From Flavobacterium sp. (GTDB lineage Bacteria; Bacteroidota; Bacteroidia; Flavobacteriales; Flavobacteriaceae): a stretch of 64,000 bases of DNA. Each line of letters opens with the position of its first letter. Position 1 is the stretch's first letter. Of this stretch, positions 49,356 through 59,870 are shown in pieces. The notes under the pieces are model-generated. The model saw only the letters and a list, made by a program, of their open reading frames with translations, was not told the DNA's origin and did not search any database. The position numbers and the translations under genes were made by a program. Location of the stretch: assembly GCA_025351785.1 (NCBI GenBank), contig JANXVF010000038.1, positions 1-64,000 on the forward strand, given 5' to 3'.

Positions 49356-49440
49356 TATTTATTTTTTAGGTTGCTTCAAAAATGATTAATTTATATCAAA
49401 GTAAAAAATTTGATGATGTAAAAAATTATATGTTAGGTAG

Positions 49441-49908
49441 TTATTTTTTAAAGTCAGATTTTTCATCATCATCCTTAAAAGCATTTTTTGTTCTCCAATA
49501 CTGCATGTTAATAAATACTACAATCAATACTGATGCTATACCTTCAATCATTAAACCGAAGCAATACTCAGCAACAGTTGGTTTTCCGCCAAACAAAAAT
49601 GCATGCGATAATTTATTTAAATATGCTTCTCCACCTTTTGTATAAACATATATAGCTAATCCTATAATTCCTAAAACAATGCCTATAAAGCCTGTTAAAC
49701 CTGATGAAACTAAGTTTGAAATATATCCTTTTTTACCTTCGATAAGATTAGATTTTATGGTTCTATCAAGACCATAAATAATAATTAAAACATTAAATAT
49801 TCTAAGAATATAATAATTTGACAATCCCAAAATTTCCATCAATAGAAAATAAATTCCAATCCCCAAAAAGATTATAAAGCCGTTTAAAAATTCTTTAGAT
49901 ATTTTCAT
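49441..49908 (-). CDS. Hypothetical membrane protein
   Basis: 155 aa, several TM helices, no recognised family. Confidence 0.6.
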   Translation of the reverse strand: MKISKEFLNGFIIFLGIGIYFLLMEILGLSNYYILRIFNVLIIIYGLDRTIKSNLIEGKKGYISNLVSSGLTGFIGIVLGIIGLAIYVYTKGGEAYLNKLSHAFLFGGKPTVAEYCFGLMIEGIASVLIVVFINMQYWRTKNAFKDDDEKSDFKK

Positions 49909-49994
49909 AATAATAGTGTTTATGTTAAAATTTATTTACTCTCAAATTTAAAATTATTTCTGTAAGAATACAACTTTTAACATTAAAAAAATCT

Positions 49995-50936
49995 TTAAAG
50001 ATTAGGTCTAGATGCTGAAAGATATTTTAACGATTCAAGTTTGTCTTTTATAAGTTGATTTTTTAATGCTTCAACTGATTCAAATTTTTGTTCTTCTCTA
50101 ATTTTGTTTAAAATTGAAACTGATAAAGAAATGCTGTATAAATCAGAATTAAAGTCAAAAAAATGAACTTCAATTGTTTTGGTTTTTCCATCAACTGTTG
50201 GTCGATTACCAATATTCATCATCCCAAAAATTGATTTATTGTTAAATTTGCTTTCTACAATATAAACCCCACTATCGGGAATTAATTTATAATTTTCATC
50301 AATTTCAATATTTGCTGTTGGAAATCCTATGGTTCTTCCAAGTTTTTTTCCAGGGATAACTCTTCCCGAAAAAAAGTAGTTATATGTTAGATAATCGTTG
50401 GCCAAATTTATTTTTCCGTCATGAATTGCATTTCTGATTTTGGTAGAACTAACAGCGATTTCGTTTAACTCCTGAACCGAAATTTGTTCGACTTCAAAAC
50501 CATATTTTTCTCCAAAAACTTTTAAATCATCAATATTGGCAGTTCTATTTTTACCAAATCTATGGTCATATCCAATTATTATTTTTTGAATATTTAGTTT
50601 ATCAATTAAAATATCTTTAACAAACTCTGCCGCCGATAATTGTGAAAAAGCCTTGTCAAAAGGATGAATAATTAGATTATCAATTGCTATTTGGTTGAGT
50701 AAATATATTTTCTCTTCTAGGGTATTGAGTAATTTTATATCCGACGATTCTTGCAGAATCATTCTCGGATGTGGGAAAAAGGTTAAAACTACACTTTCGC
50801 AATTCAATTTTTTTGCCGAATCTTTCAGTTTTTCCAATATTTTTCTGTGTCCAATATGAACTCCATCAAAAGTCCCAATAGTAATTACAGATTTTTTTTG
50901 GTTGTTATATTCAGAAAACGAATGGTATATATGCAA
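49995..50936 (-). CDS. ribF: Bifunctional riboflavin kinase / FAD synthetase
   Basis: SVITIGTFDGVHIGHRKIL, IIGYDHRFGKNR, GRTIGFPTANIEID. Confidence 0.96.
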   Translation of the reverse strand: MHIYHSFSEYNNQKKSVITIGTFDGVHIGHRKILEKLKDSAKKLNCESVVLTFFPHPRMILQESSDIKLLNTLEEKIYLLNQIAIDNLIIHPFDKAFSQLSAAEFVKDILIDKLNIQKIIIGYDHRFGKNRTANIDDLKVFGEKYGFEVEQISVQELNEIAVSSTKIRNAIHDGKINLANDYLTYNYFFSGRVIPGKKLGRTIGFPTANIEIDENYKLIPDSGVYIVESKFNNKSIFGMMNIGNRPTVDGKTKTIEVHFFDFNSDLYSISLSVSILNKIREEQKFESVEALKNQLIKDKLESLKYLSASRPNL

Positions 50937-51091
50937 TTTTAAAACATTTAAGTTGGTAAATTTACACTATTCATTCCACATTGAAAAGAATCATTGAAAA
51001 ACTTGTTTAATAAAAAGGAAGTCTTTCATTGCAGTATTTATAAGGATTATCAATTAAAATGTTAAAAATTATAATGTTATAAAAAAAAAGT

Positions 51092-51099
51092 TAAATTTG
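51092..51099 (+). promoter_or_regulatory. -7 element TAAATTTG
   Basis: TAnnTTTG 26 nt upstream of ATG 51126. Confidence 0.5.
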
Positions 51100-51125
51100 T
51101 ATATTCAAAATTAAATAAACAACTA

Positions 51126-53786
51126 ATGAAAAATTTTTTACTTTTATTATTAACTGTTTTATCTATAACTTCAGGTTATTCTCAAACAGCAAAATTATGG
51201 TCAACTGTGACAACTACAGACAATATTAGAGTTTCAAAATCGACTTTAAGACAGAGTTTTCCTGAAGATTTTAAGCTATTTAAACTTGATCTACAATCTT
51301 TTAGACAAGTATTATTTACTGCTCCTCAAAAAAATTCTAATCTTGGTGGCGCGCTAGTTTCTTTTCCAAATGTAGATGGCAAAATGGAACAATTTGAGGT
51401 TTTTGAATCTTCTAATTTTGATGCTGATTTGCAAAATCAGTTTCCAGATATCCGCGCGTATGTAGGAATTGGAAAAGACGATGTAAATGCTCAAATAAGA
51501 ATAAGTGCATCTCCTTCTGGAATCCAAACTATGGTTTTCAGAACTGATAAATCTAATGAGTTTATGGAGCCATATAGTGCTGACGGAACTATTTATGCGG
51601 TTTATAATTCATCTAGAATTAAAGGTCAATTACCTTTTACTTGTTCTACAGAAGACGTTGAATTATTTAATGCTAATAAGTCAACCATCACACAATTATC
51701 AAACACTAGTCAGTTAAAAACTTTTAGATTAGCCCTATCTTGTACTGCTGAATATGCTAATTATTTTGGAGCAACGAGTGCTTCAAATCTTAATTTAGTT
51801 TTAGCTGCATTTAATGCTACAATGACAAGAGTAAACGGTGTTTTTGAAAAAGATTTTGCTTGTCATATGAATTTAATATCTAACGAATCTTCTATAGTAT
51901 ATTACAATTCAGGAACAGATCCTTACTCAGATGCTGCAAACTTTGGAAATTGGAATAGTGAACTTCAAGCAAATTTAACTGCAACTATAACAGAAGCTAC
52001 TTACGATATTGGTCATCTTTTTGGGGCGTCTGGTGGTGGTGGAAATGCTGGATGTATAGGATGTGTTTGTGTAAATGGTAGCAAAGGAAGTGGCATAACT
52101 TCGCCAGGAGATGGTATCCCAATGGGAGATAATTTTGACATTGATTATGTAGCTCACGAAATGGGACATCAATTTGGTGGAAATCATACATTTTCTCACA
52201 CATCAGAAAATAATTCTGTAAATGTAGAGCCTGGTTCTGGTTCAACAATCATGGGATATGCTGGTATTACTGGTTCTACAGACGTTCAAGCTCATTCTGA
52301 CGATTATTTTGCATACAGAAGCATCCTACAAATTCAAACAAATTTAGCCGCAAAGACTTGTCCAATAACTACAACACTTACTAATTTACCTCCAATTATG
52401 AATGCTGGTGCGGATTATACAATTCCAAAAAGCACACCTTTCAAATTAACTGGTAATGGGACAGATCCTAACGGAAATGTTATTTCATATTGTTGGGAAG
52501 AAAATGATGATGCTACAACTGTAGGAAGCACGCAATCATTCCCATCACCAACGAAAACTAATGGACCAAACTTTAGATCTTTTAATCCAGTATCAAACGG
52601 AGAACGTTATTTTCCAAAACTCTCTAGTGTTGTTGCTGGTACAAACTCTACAACATGGGAAACATTGTCATCAATTGCAAGAGTTCAGAATTTTACATTA
52701 ACAGGAAGAGATAATGTAGCTGGCGCAGGACAAACAGGAACCGATGCAATGATAGTTACTGTTAGCGCTACAACTGGACCTTTTGATGTGACATCACAAA
52801 CTACAGCCGAAACATGGCAACCTGGAGAAAACAGAACAATAACATGGGCTGTAAATGGTGCAAATGCATTGCCTGGTTCTTCAAATGTAGATATTATGCT
52901 GTCTACAGATGGAGGATTAACATTCCCCACAGTTTTGGTTACAGGAGTTCCTAATAATGGATCTGCCTCGATAGTGGTACCAAATGTTGCATCACAAACA
53001 TGTAGAGTTATGGTAAAGCCAACAGGAAACATATATTATGACATAAATACTACAAATTTTTTAATAGGCTATACTATTACTACAAATTGTACTACTTATA
53101 ACTATTCTATCCCTTTTACACTTCCTGATGGAGCCACTTCATATACACAAAAATCCATAAATGTTCCAACAACTGGTACAATAAGCGACGTAAACATTAC
53201 AATAAACGCAACACATCCTAACATTCAAAATTTAGTTATGGTTTTGTCAAGAACTGGTGTTGCGCTACAAAGTTTATATGTTAATAATTGTACAAGTGGT
53301 ACAAATTTTAATGTAACTTTTGATAGTCAAGGTCCAGCATTTGTATGTGGTAATCCTACTCAAGGAGTATATGCATTACCAACAACATCGTCTTTAAATG
53401 TATATAATGGTTTAAATCAATCTGGGTTTTGGAATTTTGGATTTAAAGATACTGTAGCAGGCGACATAGGAACAATAAACTCTATTGCTTTAGAAATTTG
53501 TTCTCAAACTATCGCATTAACAAATGATATTTTCAGTTTTCAAGACTTCTCACTTTCACCAAATCCAAATAATGGAAGTTTTAATATTAAGTTTAATTCG
53601 AATACTGAAAATGAAATTGGAGTCGCAGTTTATGATATGAGAGGAAGAGAAATTTTTACTAAAAGATTTTCAAATAATGGTGTTTTTAATCAAAACATTT
53701 CATTAGATAATGTTCAGTCTGGAATTTATTTAGTTAACATTCAGGATGGAGATAAAAAAATAGTCAAAAAAATCATAATAGAATAA
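51126..53786 (+). CDS. Reprolysin-like zinc metalloprotease with P-domain and T9SS type A sorting domain
   Basis: VAHEMGHQFGGNHTFSH (HExxHxxGxxH), P/Homo B-like domain, C-terminal SLSPNPNNGSFNIKF...VYDMRGREIF...GIYLVNIQDGDKKIVKKIIIE. Confidence 0.93.
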   Translation: MKNFLLLLLTVLSITSGYSQTAKLWSTVTTTDNIRVSKSTLRQSFPEDFKLFKLDLQSFRQVLFTAPQKNSNLGGALVSFPNVDGKMEQFEVFESSNFDADLQNQFPDIRAYVGIGKDDVNAQIRISASPSGIQTMVFRTDKSNEFMEPYSADGTIYAVYNSSRIKGQLPFTCSTEDVELFNANKSTITQLSNTSQLKTFRLALSCTAEYANYFGATSASNLNLVLAAFNATMTRVNGVFEKDFACHMNLISNESSIVYYNSGTDPYSDAANFGNWNSELQANLTATITEATYDIGHLFGASGGGGNAGCIGCVCVNGSKGSGITSPGDGIPMGDNFDIDYVAHEMGHQFGGNHTFSHTSENNSVNVEPGSGSTIMGYAGITGSTDVQAHSDDYFAYRSILQIQTNLAAKTCPITTTLTNLPPIMNAGADYTIPKSTPFKLTGNGTDPNGNVISYCWEENDDATTVGSTQSFPSPTKTNGPNFRSFNPVSNGERYFPKLSSVVAGTNSTTWETLSSIARVQNFTLTGRDNVAGAGQTGTDAMIVTVSATTGPFDVTSQTTAETWQPGENRTITWAVNGANALPGSSNVDIMLSTDGGLTFPTVLVTGVPNNGSASIVVPNVASQTCRVMVKPTGNIYYDINTTNFLIGYTITTNCTTYNYSIPFTLPDGATSYTQKSINVPTTGTISDVNITINATHPNIQNLVMVLSRTGVALQSLYVNNCTSGTNFNVTFDSQGPAFVCGNPTQGVYALPTTSSLNVYNGLNQSGFWNFGFKDTVAGDIGTINSIALEICSQTIALTNDIFSFQDFSLSPNPNNGSFNIKFNSNTENEIGVAVYDMRGREIFTKRFSNNGVFNQNISLDNVQSGIYLVNIQDGDKKIVKKIIIE

Positions 53787-53802
53787 ATTAATTTATTTTA
53801 CT

Positions 53803-53839
53803 AAAAAGCCGATTCAGTTTTGAATCGGCTTTTTTTTTA
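53803..53839. terminator. Intrinsic terminator
   Basis: AAAAAGCCGATTCAGTTTTGAATCGGCTTTTTTTT between convergent genes. Confidence 0.9.
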
Positions 53840-53865
53840 TTTTTTAATTTGTTTATAGGGCATAA

Positions 53866-55023
53866 TTATTTAAGGCCTTCAGAAGTATTATATTTCATTT
53901 TTCTCATAATCCGCATAGCTTCTTTAAAATTAAAATAGACAGCACTTTTCGAATGATTTTTAAGTACACTTTTAGAACTAATCAAAATTTGTCTTGCATC
54001 TTCAAATCCGTTTAAATAGCAAATCATTAAAGTAGAAGGAACGTTTTCTAAATCTTTCTCCTCGCGTTCAGTCAATATCAATCCTTTTTGAAGCTTTGAA
54101 AGTAATGATAAATTTGAATTGTAGATATGAAACAACATTTTTCTGTTGTATTCTGGTGGTTGAAAAAGCATTTGTGTTTCCATTTTATAATACCCATTGT
54201 CATAAAATAAAATCGTAACTTTTTCAAGCGGATAAAAGCTAGTTTTATCATTTAATCCTAACGAAACATATTCTATAATTGTAAAACTATTATCGTCAAA
54301 CGAGATTGTTACAACATCCTGTGCCGAGTAAAATAATTTTACTTGTTCATTTATCAGCTCGATATCAACTCGAGAAAGATAAATGGTGTTCCGAATTTTC
54401 TTAGGATTTCCAGCCCAGCAAATCACAAATAATTCTTTAAAAACTTTATATTTTGATGCAATATCTTTGTGTCTAAAATTTATAAAATCAATTACACCAT
54501 CAAGGGTATATTCTATACTATTTCTAGAAATATTTTCTATTGCAATTACCGTTTCTTTATTCTGGTAATTGGGCTCTACTTCGTTTTCTACTGGCGTTGA
54601 GTTGCTTCCACGTCGAATGAAAGTTTGGTTTGCAACAATGGTATGAATGTTTTTTTTAAAGTAAGAATTTTTCGATTTTGGTTTGATGGTAACCAGTCCA
54701 ACCACTTTATCTTTTGGTAAATTCGGAAAAGGAACATTCTCGTATTGAATTTTCGGAGGATTTTCTAAAAATGCATTTACCAAATTTTGAATCCGGCTAT
54801 CGTCAAAAAAGTCATCCCCAACTATTTCGTTACTTTCGTCTTCAACCCCAACAACTATGTAAGAATTATTTGTTGGATTTGAATTAGATAAAGCACAAAT
54901 ATGTTTTAAAAATTTGGCTTTACCCTCGCGCGAATGTAAATTTAATTGGCGTTTTTTATCATAAAACGAACATTCATCGTTGTGAGCCAGTAAGTTTTTA
55001 ATTAAAAGACGTTTATTAATCAT
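53866..55023 (-). CDS. AlbA_2 (Schlafen-AlbA-like) ATP-binding / putative DNA-binding protein
   Basis: LHSREGKAKFLKHICALSNSNPTNNSYIVVGVEDESNEIVGDDF, TFIRRGSNSTP. Confidence 0.75.
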   Translation of the reverse strand: MINKRLLIKNLLAHNDECSFYDKKRQLNLHSREGKAKFLKHICALSNSNPTNNSYIVVGVEDESNEIVGDDFFDDSRIQNLVNAFLENPPKIQYENVPFPNLPKDKVVGLVTIKPKSKNSYFKKNIHTIVANQTFIRRGSNSTPVENEVEPNYQNKETVIAIENISRNSIEYTLDGVIDFINFRHKDIASKYKVFKELFVICWAGNPKKIRNTIYLSRVDIELINEQVKLFYSAQDVVTISFDDNSFTIIEYVSLGLNDKTSFYPLEKVTILFYDNGYYKMETQMLFQPPEYNRKMLFHIYNSNLSLLSKLQKGLILTEREEKDLENVPSTLMICYLNGFEDARQILISSKSVLKNHSKSAVYFNFKEAMRIMRKMKYNTSEGLK

Positions 55024-55090
55024 TAGTATTTGGTTGTCAGTTAGAGTTATCAGTAACGGCTAACTAATTACTGAACTCTCTAAACTAAAT

Positions 55091-55990
55091 TTAAGGAACT
55101 TTACTGCCAGAACTTTCAGTCCAAATAGCAAACCAATCTTGAAGGTCTAATTTAATACTAAAAGCTTTTTGAAGTTCTTCAATTCGAGTTTTATTTGCAG
55201 TTCCTACAACAGGAATAACATTTGACGGATGATTTAAAATCCAATTTAATAAAATGATTTCAGCACTCACTTGATATTTATCAGTTAGCACAATCATTAA
55301 GTCTTTTAATCTTTTGGTTTGATCTGTATTTACTCTAAAAAAAGTTCCTAGCGGATTCCAGCTCATTGGGCAAATTTTGTTAAGTTGCATAAAATCTAAG
55401 CTTCCATCCAGCATAGGCTCAAAATGTGTAGCAGAAAATTGAATTTGATTGTAACAAACTTCAGTTTTTTGAAGTATCAGTTCGGTTTGTGAGTTTGTAA
55501 AATTAGATAATCCAAAATCAATAATTTTACCTTCAAATTTCAATTTTTCTATCGCGTCCGCAATTTCATCAGCTTGCATTAATGGGCTTGGTCTGTGCAA
55601 TAATAAAACATCTAAAAAATCTGTTTTTAAATTTTTAAGAGAGTTTTCTACACTCCAAATAATATGTTTTTTTGAATAATCATAATGTTTCACAGTTGTA
55701 TTTCTCAAATCTGAAACCATTTGAATACCACATTTTGAAATTAATTGTATCGAATTTCTATTTATTTTACTTTCAACAAACGCTTTACCAAAAGCCTCTT
55801 CTGTTGTATAACCTCCATAAATATCTGCGTGATCAAAAGATGTAATTTTGTTTTCGATACAAATATGAATAAGTTTTGCCATTTCTGAGGTATTGAGGTT
55901 TTTATTCCAAATTCCCCAATTCATAGTTCCAGCAATTATTTTAGATAAGTTTGTTTTTCTGTTTTCCGACTTTGAATGCATTGTTTCCAT
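55091..55990 (-). CDS. Aldo/keto reductase
   Basis: SFDHADIYGGYTTEEAFGKAF, DVLLLHRPSPLMQADEIADAIEKLKFEGKIIDFGLSNFT. Confidence 0.93.
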   Translation of the reverse strand: METMHSKSENRKTNLSKIIAGTMNWGIWNKNLNTSEMAKLIHICIENKITSFDHADIYGGYTTEEAFGKAFVESKINRNSIQLISKCGIQMVSDLRNTTVKHYDYSKKHIIWSVENSLKNLKTDFLDVLLLHRPSPLMQADEIADAIEKLKFEGKIIDFGLSNFTNSQTELILQKTEVCYNQIQFSATHFEPMLDGSLDFMQLNKICPMSWNPLGTFFRVNTDQTKRLKDLMIVLTDKYQVSAEIILLNWILNHPSNVIPVVGTANKTRIEELQKAFSIKLDLQDWFAIWTESSGSKVP

Positions 55991-56206
55991 AAATTTTTAA
56001 AGAATATTCTAATAAACAAACCAGCAATTTTTTATAGCTTTATTTTATTAAAAACTTTAAAATTAGTAAAACAAAATCATAAATCATCCTTAAAAACGAG
56101 ATTGCTTGACAAGATTTAACTCATTATTAACATTCTGTAACCGATAAAATTTTCACTTTTGAAATGTTAAAGTAATGAACACAAAAATTAGTTTAAAATT
56201 ATAGTT

Positions 56207-57211
56207 ATGGAAGATAATACTGTTGCTTTAGATATTAGAGCAATCAATGAAAAAATCGAGAAAGAAAGTGCTTTTATAGATCTTTTAACCTTGGAGATGA
56301 ACAAAGTTATTGTGGGTCAAAAACACATGATTGAGCGATTATTGATTGGACTTCTAGGTCAAGGGCATATTTTGCTTGAGGGCGTTCCAGGTTTAGCAAA
56401 AACACTTGCAATAAACACGTTATCACAAGCTGTACAAGGAAGTTTTAGTAGAATTCAGTTTACACCAGATTTATTGCCAGCAGATGTCGTTGGAACTATG
56501 ATTTATAATATTAAATCAAATGAATTTTCTATAAAAAAAGGACCAATTTTTGCAAATTTTGTTCTTGCAGACGAGATAAATCGTGCTCCGGCAAAGGTTC
56601 AATCGGCGTTGCTTGAAGCCATGCAAGAAAAACAAGTAACCATAGGCGACACCACTTTTAAGTTAGACAGGCCATTTTTAGTTTTAGCAACTCAAAATCC
56701 TATTGAGCAAGAAGGAACTTACCCTTTGCCAGAAGCTCAAGTAGATCGATTCATGCTGAAAACAGTAATTGATTATCCAAAAATGGAGGAGGAGCGGTTA
56801 GTAATTCGTCAAAATTTAAAAGGAGCTTACGAAAAAATTAATTCTATAATTTCTGTATCTCAAATTCTAAGAGCTCAAGAAGCTGTAAGAGAGGTTTATA
56901 TGGACGAAAAAATAGAAAAATATATTTTAGATATTGTATTTGCAACTAGAAATCCAGAAAAGTATAAATTAGAAAATCTTAAACCTTTAATAAGTTTTGG
57001 AGCTTCGCCTCGTGGTAGTATTAATTTAGCTACAGCTTCAAAATGTTATGCCTTTATAAAAAGACGTGGGTATGTTATTCCCGAAGATGTTCGTGCCGTT
57101 GTACACGATGTTTTGCGTCATAGAATAGGAATTACTTATGAAGCCGAAGCCGAAAACATTACCTCTGTAGACATAATAAACAAAATCGTAAACGAAATTG
57201 AGGTTCCATAA
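56207..57211 (+). CDS. MoxR family AAA ATPase
   Basis: LLEGVPGLAKTLAINTL, FVLADEINRAPAKVQSALLEAMQEKQVTIG, ATQNPIEQEGTYPLPEAQVDRF. Confidence 0.97.
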   Translation: MEDNTVALDIRAINEKIEKESAFIDLLTLEMNKVIVGQKHMIERLLIGLLGQGHILLEGVPGLAKTLAINTLSQAVQGSFSRIQFTPDLLPADVVGTMIYNIKSNEFSIKKGPIFANFVLADEINRAPAKVQSALLEAMQEKQVTIGDTTFKLDRPFLVLATQNPIEQEGTYPLPEAQVDRFMLKTVIDYPKMEEERLVIRQNLKGAYEKINSIISVSQILRAQEAVREVYMDEKIEKYILDIVFATRNPEKYKLENLKPLISFGASPRGSINLATASKCYAFIKRRGYVIPEDVRAVVHDVLRHRIGITYEAEAENITSVDIINKIVNEIEVP

Positions 57212-57284
57212 TAGTGATTAGTAAATAGTAATTAGTAAATAGCTTTTGCCTTTTGCTAATCAATAATCACTCATTACTAAAAAC

Positions 57285-58151
57285 ATGGAAACAAAAGATT
57301 TACTAAAAAAAGTCCGCAAAATAGAAATAAAAACCCGAAGGTTGAGTGATCATATTTTCTCAGGAGAATATCACACTTCGTTCAAGGGTCGTGGTATGAC
57401 TTTTAGTGAAGTAAGACAATATCAATATGGCGATGATATAAGATCAATCGATTGGAACGTTACTGCGAGATATAATGATGCCCATGTCAAAGTTTTCGAA
57501 GAAGAGCGCGAACTCACATTGATGTTGATGGTAGATGTTTCAGGTTCAGAAAGTTTTGGCACAAAAAATCAACTAAAAAGCGAAATTGTTACTGAAATTG
57601 CTGCAACAATGGCATTTTCGGCAACTCAGAATAATGATAAAATAGGTTTAATTTTGTTTTCGGATACCGTAGAACTTTATATCCCACCCAAAAAAGGAAA
57701 ATCTCATGTATTGAGAATTATTAGAGAATTAATTGAATTTCAACCAAAAAGTAAAAAAACCGATATTACTCAAGCCTTAAAATTTTTATCAGGAACCCAA
57801 AAAAAGAAAGCAATTGTATTTATGATTTCTGACTTTATTGTAAGCGATGATTATGAAAAAACCTTGAAAATTGCCAGTAAAAAGCACGATATAACAGGAG
57901 TTAGAGTTTATGATATTCGAGAAGAAAAAATGCTAAACATTGGTATTGTCGAAATGCAAGATGCAGAAACAGGCGAAATTTTAGTAGTCGATACAACATC
58001 AAAATCAACAAGAATGAATTATGAGAAGCAGTATATTGAAAAAGTTGATTTTTTTAAAAACATTTTTTCAAAATGTGGATCAGGAACAATAAACACAAGA
58101 GTTGATGAAAGTTATGTTAAAAAATTATTGGGTTATTTTAAATCGAGGTAA
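57285..58151 (+). CDS. DUF58 domain protein
   Basis: GRGMTFSEVRQYQYGDDIRSIDWNVTARYNDAHVKVFEEERELTLMLMVDVSGS. Confidence 0.95.
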   Translation: METKDLLKKVRKIEIKTRRLSDHIFSGEYHTSFKGRGMTFSEVRQYQYGDDIRSIDWNVTARYNDAHVKVFEEERELTLMLMVDVSGSESFGTKNQLKSEIVTEIAATMAFSATQNNDKIGLILFSDTVELYIPPKKGKSHVLRIIRELIEFQPKSKKTDITQALKFLSGTQKKKAIVFMISDFIVSDDYEKTLKIASKKHDITGVRVYDIREEKMLNIGIVEMQDAETGEILVVDTTSKSTRMNYEKQYIEKVDFFKNIFSKCGSGTINTRVDESYVKKLLGYFKSR

Positions 58152-58244
58152 AAGTTTTTTTGACAATATAAAGTAGTAAGTTAAAAATCTTTACTTATAA
58201 ACTTTATGAAAGATTTGGGCTCCTTGCGATTATGAAAATATAAA

Positions 58245-59870
58245 ATGAGAATTAAATTATATATACTATTACTATTTACAACATCGCTTTTTGCTCAAAA
58301 AGTCACTACATCTATTGATACTACTCGCAATAAAATTGGTGCCGAGTTTAAACTCACTTTAAAAACAGCCGTAAATAAAACAGATAAAGTTCAGTTTCCG
58401 AAAGATAAAAATTTTGGAGCATTAGAAGTTATAAATTCTTATAAAATTGATACAATCAAATCTAATAATTCATACGAATTAGTTAAAAAATATGGATTAA
58501 CACAGTTCGATTCGGGCAAATTTACAATTCCCCGATTGAGAATATTAATAAACGGAAAACCTAATTATTCTGATAGTATAAAAATAGAAGTTGCAAATGT
58601 TGTTGTAGACACATTAAAGCAAAAAATGTATGATATAAAAGACATCGAAAAAGCTGAAACAAGTTCTAATTGGTGGATTTATGTAATCATTGTTTTAAGT
58701 TTAATAGTTTTAGGATTTTTAATCTACTGGTTTATCAAAAAATACCAAAACAAACCTAAAAAAGAGGAAGTAATCTATAAATCGCCAATAGAAAAGGCAA
58801 CATCTTTATTACAATTATTAGAAAAAAAAGAGCTTTGGCAAAATGGTGAAGTAAAAACATATTACTCAGAATTAACAGATATTGTTAGAAATTATATCGA
58901 AGAAGAAATTCAAATTCCCGCAATGGAGTCGACCACATCAGAACTAATAGTGAGTTTGAAAAAAGTTGCCTCACAAAAGAAAATGAAACTTTCGCCTGAG
59001 ATTTTAAAAAATCTTGAAAAGGTTTTAAGACAAGCCGATTTAGTAAAATTTGCAAAAGTAAAACCACTAGATTTTGAAATAGAAGAAGATAAAAAAAGAA
59101 TTTCAAACTCAATTGTAACCATCCACAAATCGATTCCAATAATAGCAGATGTTGACGAAGATTTAGAAAATTGGAACCAGCAACAAAATGAAATTGCTCG
59201 ACTACTCAAGTTAAAAAAACAACGAAGAGCAACAATTTTTTCTAGTATCGTATCCGTGTTAGTAATACTACTTATTTCACTTTTAGGATTAATTTATTTT
59301 AAAGGGTTTGACTATGTAAAAGATAATTTTATAGGACATCCAACCAAGGATTTAGTAGATGGAAATTGGATTTATAGCGAATATGGAAATCCTGGAATCA
59401 AAATTGAAACGCCAAAAGTTCTTAAAAGAATAGATGCCGAAAAAACACTTCCAAAAAATGCTATGGCTTTAATTAAGGAAATGCAAATTTTTAGTTATGG
59501 AAGTTTAATGAGTAATTTTTCGGTTACTGTTGCAACAAAAAAACTCAAACAACCCGTTGAAATAAATTTGGAACAACTTGCCGAAGAAACTACAAAAATA
59601 ATGGAAACTCAAGGAGCACAAAATATTATTTTTAAGCAAGAAGATTTTCAAACTAATCAAGGAATAGCAGGTAAAAAAGCTTTTGGAACCCTAACAATAT
59701 TAGATAAAATTCAAAAGAAAAGTCAGAAATTATATTACGAAATGCTTTTTTTTAAGCAAGATGGTGGCATCCAACAAATAACAGTAACATATTTAGAAGG
59801 AGATAAATTTGGAGCTGAAATTTCTGGCCGAATTTTAAATTCAGTAGAACTTAAAAATGCGACAGAATAA
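58245..59870 (+). CDS. Bat-operon membrane protein (BatD-like N-terminus)
   Basis: Signal peptide, two TM segments, between DUF58 and BatA genes. Confidence 0.75.
   Translation: MRIKLYILLLFTTSLFAQKVTTSIDTTRNKIGAEFKLTLKTAVNKTDKVQFPKDKNFGALEVINSYKIDTIKSNNSYELVKKYGLTQFDSGKFTIPRLRILINGKPNYSDSIKIEVANVVVDTLKQKMYDIKDIEKAETSSNWWIYVIIVLSLIVLGFLIYWFIKKYQNKPKKEEVIYKSPIEKATSLLQLLEKKELWQNGEVKTYYSELTDIVRNYIEEEIQIPAMESTTSELIVSLKKVASQKKMKLSPEILKNLEKVLRQADLVKFAKVKPLDFEIEEDKKRISNSIVTIHKSIPIIADVDEDLENWNQQQNEIARLLKLKKQRRATIFSSIVSVLVILLISLLGLIYFKGFDYVKDNFIGHPTKDLVDGNWIYSEYGNPGIKIETPKVLKRIDAEKTLPKNAMALIKEMQIFSYGSLMSNFSVTVATKKLKQPVEINLEQLAEETTKIMETQGAQNIIFKQEDFQTNQGIAGKKAFGTLTILDKIQKKSQKLYYEMLFFKQDGGIQQITVTYLEGDKFGAEISGRILNSVELKNATE

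Noticed and set aside
49382-49645. 87-aa plus-strand ORF
   Set aside because: Mostly antisense to the 49441-49908 membrane protein, no coding signature.
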